Part shown: one piece after another, positions 50,862 to 61,843 of the stretch | Numbering within the stretch: the first letter of the stretch is position 1 | Layout of the letters: the number at the start of each line of letters is the position of its first letter | DNA from: Roridomyces roridus | Lineage: Eukaryota > Basidiomycota > Agaricomycetes > Agaricales > Mycenaceae | Direction of reading: 5' to 3' | DNA: 64,000 nucleotides | NCBI GenBank assembly: GCA_029378245.1 | Contig: JARKIF010000011.1 | Span: 1,302,001 to 1,366,000 of the forward strand | Notes under the pieces: generated by a model | The model's database searches: none | The model's input: only the letters and a program-made list of their open reading frames with translations | What the model was told of the DNA's origin: nothing | Program-made: the position numbers and the translations under genes

Positions 50862-51693
50862 CCGGGCAGTTCGGAACTGGGAGTGCTGGAGATGGAGTGA
50901 GTGGGAGTGCGTCCGGGAGTTGAGATAACAGGACCACAGGACCACAGGACCACCGGGATTTTGGGTGATGGCGGTGATGTGCCGATCGGCATGTCAGCGA
51001 TGTTGTCATATGCATCAAAATGATCAATGATCCTCCTCCTGTCTCTGTCTCCACCCTCATCGAGTGCCTGCGCGTCGCAGCCCGCTGTTGCCTTGACGCC
51101 CCGCGAACGCCATCTCGCCAGCACGCCGCGATGTCACCCGTATCGAGTCACCACGGCCCACGCTGCAGCCTGCTCAATCAGGCTGAGATCGTCCGTGTCA
51201 TTATTCCCTGATCAACTGACCTCGCCCTTCTCGCCAGTCTTCGCGCTCGAAGCCTCGACTACACTGCTTCCTGCTTCGCAGCCGTTTGCCGTTTGCCGAC
51301 ATCACAGCTTGCGCACCCAATCGCACGACATCTCCGCCCCACGTCTATATGCACACATTCTCACCCGCGCACATGTCGCCGCACATAGCCGCCTGAGTGC
51401 GCCTCTCCCCTTGCACGCCCTCCATTCCTCCCTCGCGTGCCCCGCCATTACCAATGTCCATTGTTCAGAAACAAGAATTGACCGCCGCCCTGCCCTACCC
51501 TCCCTATGTATCTACCGTTCTTGGTCCTTCAATGAACATTCTTTACCTTCAATAAATGCCCCAGTGTGTAAATACATGCAAGAGAGGACGCCGTGATGTG
51601 AGAGGAGCAGGCGTGATGGCAGCCGCAGCGGCAGATCACCGCAACACAGCCATCAAAAGTCCGGTGGTCATGTTATCTCAACTCCCGAACTTT
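50862..51693. other. Non-coding region
   Basis: An open frame exists at about 51027-51596 but has no recognisable domain or coding pattern; nothing supported. Confidence 0.4.
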
Positions 51694-51907
51694 GTGGTGA
51701 GTGGGTGGTCGGCAGTGAAATTGATTACCTCAGCCCGATCACAAGATCATTGTCCCTGTCTTCCTCCTCCGCCATCTGGCATCCGAGCTCGGAGTGTTTC
51801 GATTCCAGTCCATCCATCTATCTCACTACCTGCCTCGCCTCCGAGCAAGCTGTCTATCCTCACCACACCGCTCATAGTCGGTGTTAGCTGCCACTGCACT
51901 TCTGATA
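51694..51907 (-). repeat. Inverted repeat, right copy of the MSB1 upstream segment
   Basis: Matches 39975-40186 in inverted orientation; homology stops next to the small TIR element at 51911. Confidence 0.8.
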
Positions 51908-51910
51908 AGG

Positions 51911-52144
51911 TAGGGGCCAGGCGCATCGAGCTACATCACGTGTTTACACAGTGTCTGACAAAAATGCTATGGAGGCTCCAAGGAAGAGAAAAATTGCAAA
52001 TCGGGCTCCGTGGACCTCAAGGTATGGATCATCCCTAGGGCCTGACGGAGCCAGATTTGTGAATCTTGGGATGTGGAGGGAGTTAATAGCGATACGAGCA
52101 CATCCGTGGTGGCACGTGATGCTGCTCGATGCGCCTGGCCCCTA
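51911..52144. mobile_element. 234-base TIR element (TAGGGGCCAGGCGCATCGAG)
   Basis: Left end TAGGGGCCAGGCGCATCGAG continuing C..CATCACGTG; the right end is its inverse ending CCCCTA, about 32 bases each. hAT-like TAGGG start, but the 8-base flanks do not match. No coding content. Confidence 0.6.
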
Positions 52145-53560
52145 CACAAGAGGCAGCAGATCAAGTGATCCGTGACACACTAGTGATAGCTCGGATGTGT
52201 GTGATGTCATACCAAAATCCACAAAGGGCTGAGAGAGGCATGACAAGGTCGGTGGGACTAGTATCAAGTCAAAAGAGATGGGTTTAGACTGGTGGAGAGC
52301 AAAAGTAGACAGAGGCAACCATGGGCAGACGTCGGCAAGGCACGGAGTTAACGGCGCTCACGGAGGTAACTCTCAATTTGGAAGTCGGGGGTCCAATCAC
52401 TCGACATCAATCAGTGTCGAGCATCAATTGACTTGGGGGTCCGCGCCGTTGCAAGCACGGCATATACGAGAACTTGGTTGGTTATGGAACATAAATAATT
52501 GCTCAACCATTTGAATCAAGCACAAAGTCCTGCAACTTGTGGTTGAGAGACTGCAAGTCATTGATCAGTGATCATGATGTAGCCAAGTGGCTGTGTAGAG
52601 AACCCGGCTCCCTGTGATGTGACTACTTATTGTGATGCCTTTCCCAGCTACCTCACTCTGTCTGCAGGCCAAAACCTTGAACAAAAAAATGGCTTTTGAC
52701 TACATGGGAGTACTCACCATAATATGTAGAACCCTTCTATCCCTTGACTTTACCTTACACTGCCAAGCCTAATGGGATTGGTTCAAATATCTGTGGCCTG
52801 CGATTCAGCTACCATTTGGCCTACTGGGACACTCCAACAGAAAGTGTTAGTGATGGATGTGTGATAGTACTGTTGTGAAATATAGCCAAGCACTCAACAG
52901 ACCAGGGTCCAGAAATCCTGATGTACCTACTGGGTGTTCCAGCATCAGGGTTTCAAGGAAAATGTGGGCTCTTCGCACACATCCAGGCGGAGATTTTGTC
53001 TTCAATGTGCTCCAGGACTGCACAGTTGGGGTGAAATCTCAGTGAGGACACTGGAAATCAGTGTTGATGCATATGAACACCCATCACAGAATTTCCCTCA
53101 TTTTGACTGCGAAGATTTTTTGCAATTTTTCTTGACGGTGCTTTTAGCAGTAGTTCATGCCCTTCTTCAAGCATGCCCACATGCCAGAGGCCCAGGGTCT
53201 TCGGTGAACTTAGAATGAGCTGATCCCAAACCAAAAGTAAATCAGTGATATCATATTCAATATTGGAAATGACACCTCAATCTCAGGTAACTAAACTCAA
53301 GTCCAGTTACTCAAAGTTCACTCGCAAAATCTCAGGTCATTCTGGCAGAAATTGGCTGCTCTGGAGAGAAAAGAAAAATCTGCTGATGGCAGCTGTCAAA
53401 CTCAGTGATTGTAGCCGCAAAAAGGAAATGCACAGCCGCCACAATCAAAAGTTGTAATGATGTTAAAAAGTTGCCTAACTTCTGGCCTGACCAAATTTTA
53501 AAAGAACGAGAACTTAGCAAGTAAGTTCTCGTAATCTGCGGCCTCTTGCCCCTACCTTAG
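52145..53560. other. AT-richer non-coding tract
   Basis: No gene supported. Composition resembles the NLR locus rather than the adjoining acyltransferase arm, and only short frames occur. Confidence 0.4.
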
Positions 53561-54900
53561 ATAACCTGATTCTGATTCTCATCACAGGCCGCTGTGAAAA
53601 AAAAGGACTCTAAGAAGACACCTCCTACGACCCAGCTCGACTCGAACGAGCGCTTCTCCATTGACCAAGGCCTTGGCGTGAAGACTCTCAGGGTCCACTT
53701 GTGGTCTGCGGCTTCAGAGTACGGTCAGGACTTGCCTTCTTGAATCCTCTCTTGAAAATTCCACAGCAAGCTCAACTGCGCATGAACAAAGCCGCGAGGC
53801 AACTCAGTTTACACACAGGCTTTGTTGCGTACTCGTACTCCGGGCTCCCTGCAAATTTGGATTCAGACCCATAAAAAATAAGGGCTCAGGATGCGACTAC
53901 TTCATGATCAGGGATCCACCTCGGTTCGAACGAGAAGCCAACCCGTTCCTCGTGTTTCGGTGCGAGGTACGTGTGGTCTTGGATCTGAAAGCTCGCTGAA
54001 AGGCTTGCATAGAACGATCTTTCTCGGAGAACTTGCAAGGTGATTCGTCCTACACCGATTTGTGGTCCTGGCGCAGGCATGAGAAAAAGACCCGTGTGTC
54101 AATTTTGGCGTATGTACGAGACCCGAATCGAACGGAGTCCAGTAAGTGTATTCATCCATGCCTTGTCCGGCGATCCACTCTGCAGCAGCCAAGTCTTAGT
54201 CTGCAACCACCCGGAGAGTTTGCCCGACACTCCTTGAAATCTTCTGGCTGTCCCTGTTGCATCAATCCAGGTCTGCGGCGAGCTATGTACTCATCATATG
54301 CAATGCTGACGTTGAGACGAAAAATACGCGGAAAAATGGGCGCCGTTTCTGCCTATGACACATTCCCGAATCGAACAGGGATCCTCTGACATGCTTCGTC
54401 TTGCTACTGGGCAGGGGACGGTGTACAAGTTCAAGGTACGAAATTCACTACTTGGAGTCTCGGACAATCCGATGCTCATCACAGGTCGCTGTGAAAAAAG
54501 GAGGAAGGAACTATCCACGGCCCAACTCGACTCGAACGAATGCTTCTCCAGGAATCAAGGCCTTGGCGTCAAGATTCACATTTTAGGGTCTACTTCCGGG
54601 TTGCGTCTTCAGGGTACACTCCGGAATCGAACAGGATCCTGCCAAGCTTGTGTGTCCCCAGACTCGGCACATGGTCTGGACCAGCAAGTAGTCGCATACC
54701 ACAGTTGGCTATCGCAATACGACCCGGCTGGATTCGAACAAGCGGCCCATCCTCAACGTTCAACCCGCAGGCAGAAAATCGGATGCAACTCGGTCTCACA
54801 CTCCCAGGGAGTTTCACGCAGCGTCGGATGTATTTCCCTCCCCTAAAAACGAGCTCTAGCTGAGAGGAAGCACGTTCGGCGAGCGAATAATTGGACTTAT
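53561..54900 (-). repeat. Array of degenerate T-loop/B-box-like units, right side
   Basis: Minus-strand motifs (seen on the plus strand as CTCGACTCGAACGAG and similar) at about 53636, 53931, 54125, 54366, 54527, 54610 and 54729. On the minus strand several are followed by T-runs: T8 (plus-strand A8 at 53597-53604), T6 (53873-53878) and T6 (54494-54499). Two direct copies of one unit, about 53530-53725 and 54425-54620, match the left-side segment 38815-39015 in inverted orientation. Confidence 0.6.
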
Positions 54901-54973
54901 ATCTCGGTAGCGACCGTCCACGGAGCCGTTTTTGTCTTATTTATCTACTCGGTCAGCGTCGGCTCTTGGTATC

Positions 54974-56509
54974 ATGCTCCCCACACCCCCTCCCCCAGGA
55001 GTGCATACTCCCCCCATTCCAATCACTGCGTTAGATCATGTCATGCGAGACATCATCGTCACCAACGGCCTCATCGTAGACGCACGGCTCGATGCGTGCA
55101 AGCTAGAGAATACGATCACAGTCCTGATTGAACGGAAATTTCCCAGAGCGGGGGCGAGGATTGCATTCCGGAATGGGGTGCGCGTGTTTTCTCTCCAGCT
55201 TTGTGTCCAAGCTCAAGTTAATTTGCAGGTGTACGAGTTCCAAGTCCCCCAGAAATTTAGCACAGACATGCCCGCTGTGAGGTTCACGGTGGAGAACCAT
55301 GTCGAGGCGTACAGCGCCGACCCTTCACGGCCCAAACTCCCCGTGGATTTAGCAGAATTCTCAGCTTCCTCACCAACCATCGTGAACATCCCCAACTTGG
55401 AACCATACTTCTGTTGCCCAGGCTCCCCGATAACCCTCGCCGAATGGATTGAATCCAAAGCTCCGTTGATGCATGTGCACTTCTGCGTATTCAACGACCT
55501 CACATTCATCGGAATCACTGCTCCACATGTGGGTTTTGACGGCGTTGGCATGGGCATGATGCTGCAAGCATGGACGCGTCTACTCAACGGGGCAGATATT
55601 GATGAGATTGTCGGAATGGATTGGGACTCTGAGCCTTTCAAGAGCTTCCTCCCCAGGCATTCCCCGGCCACCGCAATACCTAAGTCGGTGTTTGGGAACG
55701 GCCAACTGTGGCAGGCATTTGGGGACCCGGAGCAACGCCATGCTTTTGTTCGTCTCCCGAAACAATTGTTGGCGGATTGGAAGCGTCAGATCATGGACGA
55801 GCTGCAGAGCCGAGGGTCAACTGAATGGGTTGGAACTTCTGACATTCTCCTCGCCTGGTGGTACAAGGTGCGATTCTGCCCCATTTCGAATCTTTCTTTT
55901 CAACTCTGTCTACTCCAGGAAACCCTTGGGCATCGTGTCAACGATACAACACCAATGCACCTCCTCCTCCTCAGCGATATCCGCAACCAACCCATCTTTG
56001 GTAGCGCCACAGAATCCATCGGACAGTACATTGGCAACGCCATCGGGTTTATCCCAGTTCGCCCTATCCCAATGAGGGTGTTCAACGACTGGTCTGTCGG
56101 CCAACTTGCGCTACACCTGAGACGCGCTATCAACACCTACCACGCAAACCCTGCACGGATCCAAGCCGGCCTGCATTACGCCTTTGCCAACCCAGAAAAA
56201 CTCCGCCTTCCATGCCCTGCAGGTGCAGAATGGAAAATGTCAACCAACTGGCTGGCCGCGGATTTTGGTGGGCTTGATTTTTCGGGGGCGCAAATTCACC
56301 CGAGGGGAGCCCAGACGAATTCGACGAAAGCGCGTGTCAGATTTGTGTATCCGACGATGACGGAGGGGAGGAAAAGGTTACCCATCCGTGAGCCTAGCTT
56401 CAAGGTGTTGATGGAAGATGAGGAAGCGATTTGGGCAATTCATGGCGGCGGGGAGAAAGAGTGGAACAATATGCGTCGTAGAAGAAATGCTTTGGAAACT
56501 AAACTTTGA
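54974..56509 (+). CDS. BAHD-type acyltransferase B, intact right-arm copy
   Basis: 477 residues in three exons (54974-55177, 55229-55867, 55919-56509; phases consistent). It starts MLPTPPPPGVHTPPIP; the upstream open frame has no ATG. The catalytic HxxxDG is HVGFDGVG in GITAPHVGFDGVGMGMMLQA (about residue 200). Later DILLAWWYK, FNDWSVGQLALHLRRAINTY and WLAADFGGLDFSGA, the last in the position of the family's DFGWG motif. It ends MRRRRNALETKL. Expected to transfer an acyl group from an acyl-CoA to a hydroxyl or amine of a secondary metabolite; substrate unknown. Its decayed mirror copy is at 4063-6190. It lies next to the RRM and acyltransferase A genes, but no biosynthetic core enzyme is visible in the window. 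Confidence 0.8.
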   Translation: MLPTPPPPGVHTPPIPITALDHVMRDIIVTNGLIVDARLDACKLENTITVLIERKFPRAGARIAFRNGVRVFSLQLCVQAQVNLQVYEFQVPQKFSTDMPAVRFTVENHVEAYSADPSRPKLPVDLAEFSASSPTIVNIPNLEPYFCCPGSPITLAEWIESKAPLMHVHFCVFNDLTFIGITAPHVGFDGVGMGMMLQAWTRLLNGADIDEIVGMDWDSEPFKSFLPRHSPATAIPKSVFGNGQLWQAFGDPEQRHAFVRLPKQLLADWKRQIMDELQSRGSTEWVGTSDILLAWWYKVRFCPISNLSFQLCLLQETLGHRVNDTTPMHLLLLSDIRNQPIFGSATESIGQYIGNAIGFIPVRPIPMRVFNDWSVGQLALHLRRAINTYHANPARIQAGLHYAFANPEKLRLPCPAGAEWKMSTNWLAADFGGLDFSGAQIHPRGAQTNSTKARVRFVYPTMTEGRKRLPIREPSFKVLMEDEEAIWAIHGGGEKEWNNMRRRRNALETKL

Positions 56510-56523
56510 AGCAAGTCTGTTTC

Positions 56524-56569
56524 CCGTTCGATTCGGGAATCCGTCCTTGCGGGTGTCGTATTTTTTTAA
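56524..56569 (+). other. T-loop/B-box-like motif followed by T7
   Basis: CCCGTTCGATTCGGG at about 56522-56536 is followed by a T-run at about 56563-56569. Same class as the arrays; directly behind acyltransferase B. A diverged inverted relative is at about 4030-4050. Confidence 0.4.
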
Positions 56570-56934
56570 ATTGTATATGGATCGATACGCCAGAACATTT
56601 CAGGGAGCGTGCTGCGTCGTCAAGCCCGTTCCTCGCGTGCTCGGAGTATCAGGATTAGGCGGCCATTTGGAGTTGCAGAATATGCGTCGTAGAAGGAGTG
56701 CTTTGGTGAAGCTCATCTTTGGAAACATGTGTGAACCTCTGTATCGCTGTTGGCAGTGTGTAGAGTAAAAAGACAAGATCTACCGTCGCGCGTATGGGCG
56801 TCTCCCGAGAGCGAGCGCGGCCCCACCCAAGTAGATACGCGCAGATTCTGGATTTTTCAGCATTACGGTGTCGTTACATGGTTCAGAAGAGTCCTTATAT
56901 TGGCCACGTCCACTCACTCCCGTACTTATAGAAC

Positions 56935-57743
56935 CTACTCAGTCTCGAGAGTAAACTCGACTCCATGCAACTCGTATACCGTCTTGCCCTTCTCTGCCTG
57001 CAGCGCGAGTTGATTCCGGATCTCGGGGCGATGGAGCCAGAGTTTGGTCTGCTCCACCTTGAGTGGTCTGCGCATAGATTAAGTTGAGGGACAACGGAGC
57101 AACGGAAACGAACACGCACTTGGGGTTGGCGGAGGCCGACGAAGAGGGGATCCGGACATTCTTCTCAGCGGTCACAGCAGCTTTTGCGAGGGCGCGGATC
57201 TCAGGGAGGTCGGCAAGCGTCGATACCACCTGCACACCGGCAACCGTGAGGACGATGTCAAAGTCAAGGAAATAAGATAACTCACAGCAATACGATAAGT
57301 AGACGCCCCGACGCGCGAGCCAGAAAGGAGGAGCGCATCATGGGCAACACCACAATCGCGAAACACGATCATGGCGTAACTGTATCCCTCGGTACGGACC
57401 CGCTCGTCGACGGTGCCAGAGCTGTATCGGATAGTAACGGAGCGGACTGCGCCAGCGTGGGTGAAGTGAGCACGGAGCTCGGCCTCGGTAGTCTCTGGGT
57501 CGAGCTGTGTGCATATTCTTAGTGATACGGAAGACAATTGTGAGAAAAGGGACGTACGTGGCCGACAGCCACCCAGGGCTCTGCGAGTCTCTGAGCGGGC
57601 CCAGCAACACGCGCCTTGGCGAGCTTCTTTCGGAAGGAGACTCCGACGGCCTTGAGGAGATCAGCAGGGGTGGGACCCGCCTCGGCCTCTGCAACGCGCT
57701 GCTTGCCCTTGTGTTCTTTGTGTTCTTGAGTTTGAGTATCCAT
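56935..57743 (-). CDS. RRM-fold protein, right-arm copy
   Basis: Mirror of 2834-3634, four exons from 57743 to 56935, start MDTQTQEHKEHKGKQRVAEA. The RRM-like core (LDPETTEAELRAHFTHAG, SYAMIVFRDCGVAHDALL) and the C-terminal helix KVEQTKLWLHRPEIRNQLAL are conserved, ending TLETE. Substitutions against the left copy are scattered and mostly conservative, consistent with both being kept. Function unknown beyond possible RNA binding. Confidence 0.7.
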
Positions 57744-58704
57744 ACTGTAGTGGGCATTCAGATGGGTGATTGCCCGCCTTTATACCCGGTGTGGCCCAAG
57801 CCAAATCAGGAAGCGTGCTCAAAGCGAGCGAAGAGGCCCATTGTTCGACAAAGCGCCATGATGGCTCATTGTTCTCTTGCTTTGACCCCGGCCATGATTC
57901 CTTCCAAAGAATCGCCTGCAGGGCTTCGTCCGCGTTCGTAGCCAGCGTAGTAGTCTGAGATGTTTTCCAGAGTCGGAGGAGGGAGACGAGTGAGAATCGT
58001 GGCGTGCGACATGGTGGCTCAGAGTCAAGCGGTCTCGGCTAACTCGGCCGATGACACTCGGATCAATAACGCTTCTGTCTCACTCATTGCTCACTCAAGT
58101 CTCACTCCCATCTTGAAGACCTTCCGGCGTACTTATTACTATTCAAAGTACTTGCCATTCGAACAAATCCATTTTGCGCAGGATAGCCTGGCGCCCGCTT
58201 GTATAGGCGTGCTTTTGATACGGCATCGCACCTTAAAGCTTCCCAGAAACGTCGCATCTCACGCATCTTTCAGCCCCACCGCGATACTGCTCTGAGGTAT
58301 CTCGATCCGGGTACGGCAGATTGAACCCATATCTGGTGGCTCGGGATTTCAGAAGACCAAGAACACCCTCGGTCTGACCGCCCCCCGCCGCACCACGTCA
58401 GCGTCGGTCTTATGGGGGCGGACACCCTTGGCGATTCATCGCAAGTCAGATAGAGCAGCACACTCAAGAACAATGCACATATTTCATGCCAGGTGAGGCG
58501 ACTTTACCAAATGGGTTTGTGGTCCGACACCCACGATTTATTAATTCCACTTGTTTCCCTGAATATCCCTGCCAAAGTACGATGCAAATGAGGACACTCC
58601 ACCATTTCGGACGTATAGTTCAGGTCCGCCGTTGGACGGCCGCCGCAGCGCGATGAGTTCAAAAACTTTTGTTCGACAAGACTACGTAGCCTTTTCATCT
58701 GCTC
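57744..58704. other. Intergenic stretch of the right duplication arm
   Basis: Holds the promoters of the divergent RRM and acyltransferase A genes; a TATAcc-like TTTATACCC lies about 40 bases upstream of the RRM start. Aligns imperfectly with 1631-2833. Confidence 0.5.
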
Positions 58705-60518
58705 ATGGACCGCGTCGAGGCTGTGCAAACACCCAAAGCGCCATCTGGGATTTCGCGCACCGGTGAGATTTCCCGATAGGCGGATTTATTCTCTCGACCA
58801 CTCACTCATCCAATGTTTCCTTAGTTTGGGTCATCCCCGTGGACCCAACCACCATCTACGAGCGCGTGTTCCCTCTCCCCTTACCTGGTACGGATCGTAT
58901 CAATTTCGAGGTGTGCCCCATAGTGTTCTTGTTCATTTGGTGGCTAACTCGTGAGGTAGATTGCGATTTCCAACGTGGTACCCGGACCTCTGAATGAGGA
59001 GATTTTGGTCGCTGCCCTCCGGAGCACGTTGAAATATTACCCACACGCGAACGGAAGGGTGCGGCGTAATGGCGACGACTGGTCGGTGAGTATTATATTT
59101 CCTTCGTCGGGCTCTGGCTGACTTTCGCAGCTCGGCGCAGGCAAGCGCGGGGTTCCCATCACCTTCGAGACGATCGCCGAACCTCTGGACCACCACCAAA
59201 AGCCCTCCTTCGTCTCTCCCGTGGTCGTGGATTCGATATCGACAGATATCTCTGGGGCGAACGAGCCAGATTGGGACGAGCCGATGCTCAGGCTGAAGAT
59301 TACGTTCTGTCCCAAGACGAGGGAAACGTTCATCGGGTGGTCGTCCAGCCACATGTTGGGTGTGTCTCATCCGTGTTGTTATCCACGCTGTCGTTGAACT
59401 CATATCACAGGCGACGGTGAATTCGTATACCAATTCATGTATGCGTGGTCGCAATTCTACCAAGGCGAAGCACCCAAATTCGGAATGCCGACGTACGAAA
59501 AGTACCGCACCGCGCCTCCGGATGAGATCAACGACAATCCAAGCACGGCGTCTTTCATCTCGCGATACCTACCCCACCTTGCAGAGCTCCATCCGATCGA
59601 CAAGTGGGCCGAGATGATTGGGGAGGCGTTCAATGCATCTACGCCTGTGGATATTCTCTTTACGGCGGACCATATTCAGCAATTGCGCACTATTGCGGAT
59701 TCGTGGCCTGGGCGAACGGGATCGGGGACGTCGGCGCACGATGCCATTGCGGGGTATATCATTACGACGATGAATAGGTGTTTGGAGAAGGACAAGTCGA
59801 TCACGCGGGTGTCGAGTATCTTCTCGGTGGGTACCTGCTTTCTCTTCTTCGTGCAGACTCTGATTGCGATGTAGTACCGCGGCATCAAGAACCCGCCCGA
59901 CCTCAAGCCCACCGATTGGCGTGTCCCCGGTCTACTGGCCATCGGCAACGTCATGTTCCATGCCCTCACGCCGACTCTCTCATCAGACGAATCCTCCTCC
60001 ATCGGCGCGCTCGCTGCAGCTATCCGGAAATCAGTCAGAGACGCCAGGAATTACGAGCATGTCAAACGCGTCGTGGCGGTTTCGAATCCGATTTGGTTGA
60101 GGCAGTCGAAGGAGGGGAGTGAGCACAAGTTTTGGGACGATCGGACGTTGATTGTTAATTCCATGGGCCGGTTCGTGCTGCCCTCTGGCTCTCCAAACCC
60201 AACTCACAATGAATTCACAGAGCCAACTGGTCCCTCCAACACTTTGGTTTCGGCCCCCACCGCATCCGCACACACGCCTACAAGGACTTTCCAGGCTTCG
60301 TCCGCTGCTTCCAGTGCACGCCATCCAAGCAGCTTGACGGGACGTGGAATGTACACGATGGCGATGTGTGGATCTTTATGCGTGTGCCGACGGAGATTCA
60401 TGATAGATTCATGGCGATGGTCGCTGCTGATTTGAACTCGCTCGAGTTTCCGCATAATGTGGCAAAGAGGGAGAGGGTGGCGCAGGGGAGGATTTTGGGT
60501 GCCGTGGCGAGGTTGTGA
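58705..60518 (+). CDS. BAHD-type acyltransferase A, complete right-arm copy
   Basis: 502 residues in seven exons (58705-58762, 58825-58910, 58960-59085, 59131-59359, 59411-59826, 59875-60170, 60221-60518), all phases consistent. It starts MDRVEAVQTPKAPSGISR; VWVIPVDPTTIYERVFPLPL; LNEEILVAALRSTLKYYPHA, the usual N-terminal pattern of the family; catalytic HMLGDG in IGWSSSHMLGDGEF (about residue 165); SAHDAIAGYIITTMNR; VNSMGRANWSLQHFGFGP near the C-terminus in the DFGWG position; end RILGAVARL. Expected acyl-CoA-dependent acyltransferase of secondary metabolism, substrate unknown. Distinct from acyltransferase B in the same arm. Confidence 0.8.
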
Positions 60519-61120
60519 TGCTCTGAATGTCTTGGCCCTGCCGTCTATATACTTATAGCAATAATTAATCTTACGGTACAGAGTTACCTTCCCCCCGCAT
60601 CAACTCGGTCGGGGGTGAAAGTGAGGTTGTTTTGAGTTTATTCTCTTGACATGTCCGACTGTAAACCTCAGGTAGTTAGTGAAAGTGTTTCCAAGCTGCG
60701 ATTCGCCGCCAAATGGCCACCACAAGGCCGCTGATGGAGACTTCGGTGAAAAAAGTAGACACACACTCTATAACGCTTGGCGCAATTGGCCAGCCTCGAT
60801 TCGAACGAGAGATTGATATTCCGGCCTGGCTCTGCCGGGAGGATGCCGAAGCAGAAATGCATATCATCGGGTCCTGCTCGAGTTTGGTCGGCTGGGGTCT
60901 GCAGTACCAGCAAGCTGAAGTTGATCCGAGCCGAGCGCAATCACAACCACGGATCAATGATGGCGGTGCTGCATTGCCTTGCCGCGTGACTCGATTTCGC
61001 CTTGCCAGCTCCCTGCAGCTGGATCCATTCACAGTGCTCCTCATTAGTCTCTATTTCATTCTGTGAGCTAAACTACTGTCACATGATTCCAAATACCACC
61101 TGCTGAACGAGATTTCCAGC
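60519..61120. other. Intergenic, with one T-loop-like unit
   Basis: A minus-strand TTCGAATCGAG (plus-strand CTCGATTCGAA at 60795-60805) is followed on its strand by T6 (plus-strand A6 at 60749-60754). No protein gene. Confidence 0.45.
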
Positions 61121-61843
61121 ATGACCTCGAGTCTCCCACCCGAGCTAACCGATGTAATCATTTCACACCTCGACGACGATCTGCGCTCCCTGCGAATATC
61201 TGGCCTCGTCTGCCGCACCTGGCTCCCAGCCAGCAGATCCCCTCTACTTATACTTATACCGCTACCTCAAGATCAAAGACGCCGATGTCGACCGATTCCT
61301 ATCTCTCCTCTTATCCCCTCACAACACTTTCTTCTCCACAGTCTGGGCCCTCGAGCTCGTACTCTTCTCCTCGGAAAACAAAACAACCCAACTAGTCGCA
61401 CATCTATCTCAGTTTTCACGTCTTGAGGGGCTCGCTATCGTGATGAGGGAGGTACCATACGACTTAATACCGACCCTGCCCTCCGTCACCGCCCTGAAAC
61501 TGCGCATAGCCCACGCTCCACCCATTCCTCAGCTCCATCGCTTCACATCCCGCCTACCGATGCTCAAACAATTTCTGCTAGGCACAATCCGGCGAAACGA
61601 ACGGCCCTTCTTCCCGGCGTCCCCCATGGAAATTTCCAGCCTCGTGACGGAATTGGAGGAGGTGGCTATGGACGGAGTGTGTTTCGCCAGCACTGAGCTC
61701 CTTGACTGGCTCACTTCGACGTGAATTCAGACGTCGATGAAGTCTACGAGGTGCTTCAGGAGGTTGTGCGTTGGAAGCGCAATTGCTCGCCGGCAGAGCA
61801 GGCTCCGGTGTTAATTCTACTGTACGAGTTGTCTGCTTGCTAA
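61121..61843 (+). pseudogene. F-box protein gene with two frameshifts
   Basis: The start MTSSLPPELTDVIISHLDDD then LRISGLVCRTWLPASRS is a clear F-box (SCF ubiquitin-ligase adaptor). At about 61240, at a CCCC run, the frame shifts and the expected sequence continues as LYLYRYLKIKDADVDRFLSL, VWALELVLFSSENKTTQLVA, LEGLAIVMREVPYDLIPTLP and LVTELEEVAMDGVCFASTEL. A second shift near 61710 is needed to continue as HFDVNSDVDEVYEVLQEVVR to a stop at 61843. At about 240 residues it is shorter than most agaricomycete F-box proteins, which usually add leucine-rich repeats. Likely a decayed gene; sequence errors cannot be excluded. Confidence 0.65.

Noticed and set aside
50612..51124. Minus-strand frame spanning the hAT MITE
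   Set aside because: Most of it is MITE sequence, repeated at 37119-37355 in a non-coding context.
51027..51596. Protein gene of 189 codons
   Set aside because: No domain, low-complexity Ser/Ala/Pro composition, competing frames of similar length.
39975..51907. One continuous inverted repeat joining this pair with the outer acyltransferase arms
   Set aside because: The mirror centres differ (about 45.9 kb against about 30.2 kb), so they are separate events.
52857..53457. Short frames in the AT-rich tract
   Set aside because: Each under 95 codons with no recognisable domain and no splice-compatible partners.
54932..54973. Upstream start for acyltransferase B
   Set aside because: The open frame there begins with TTG; the first ATG is at 54974.
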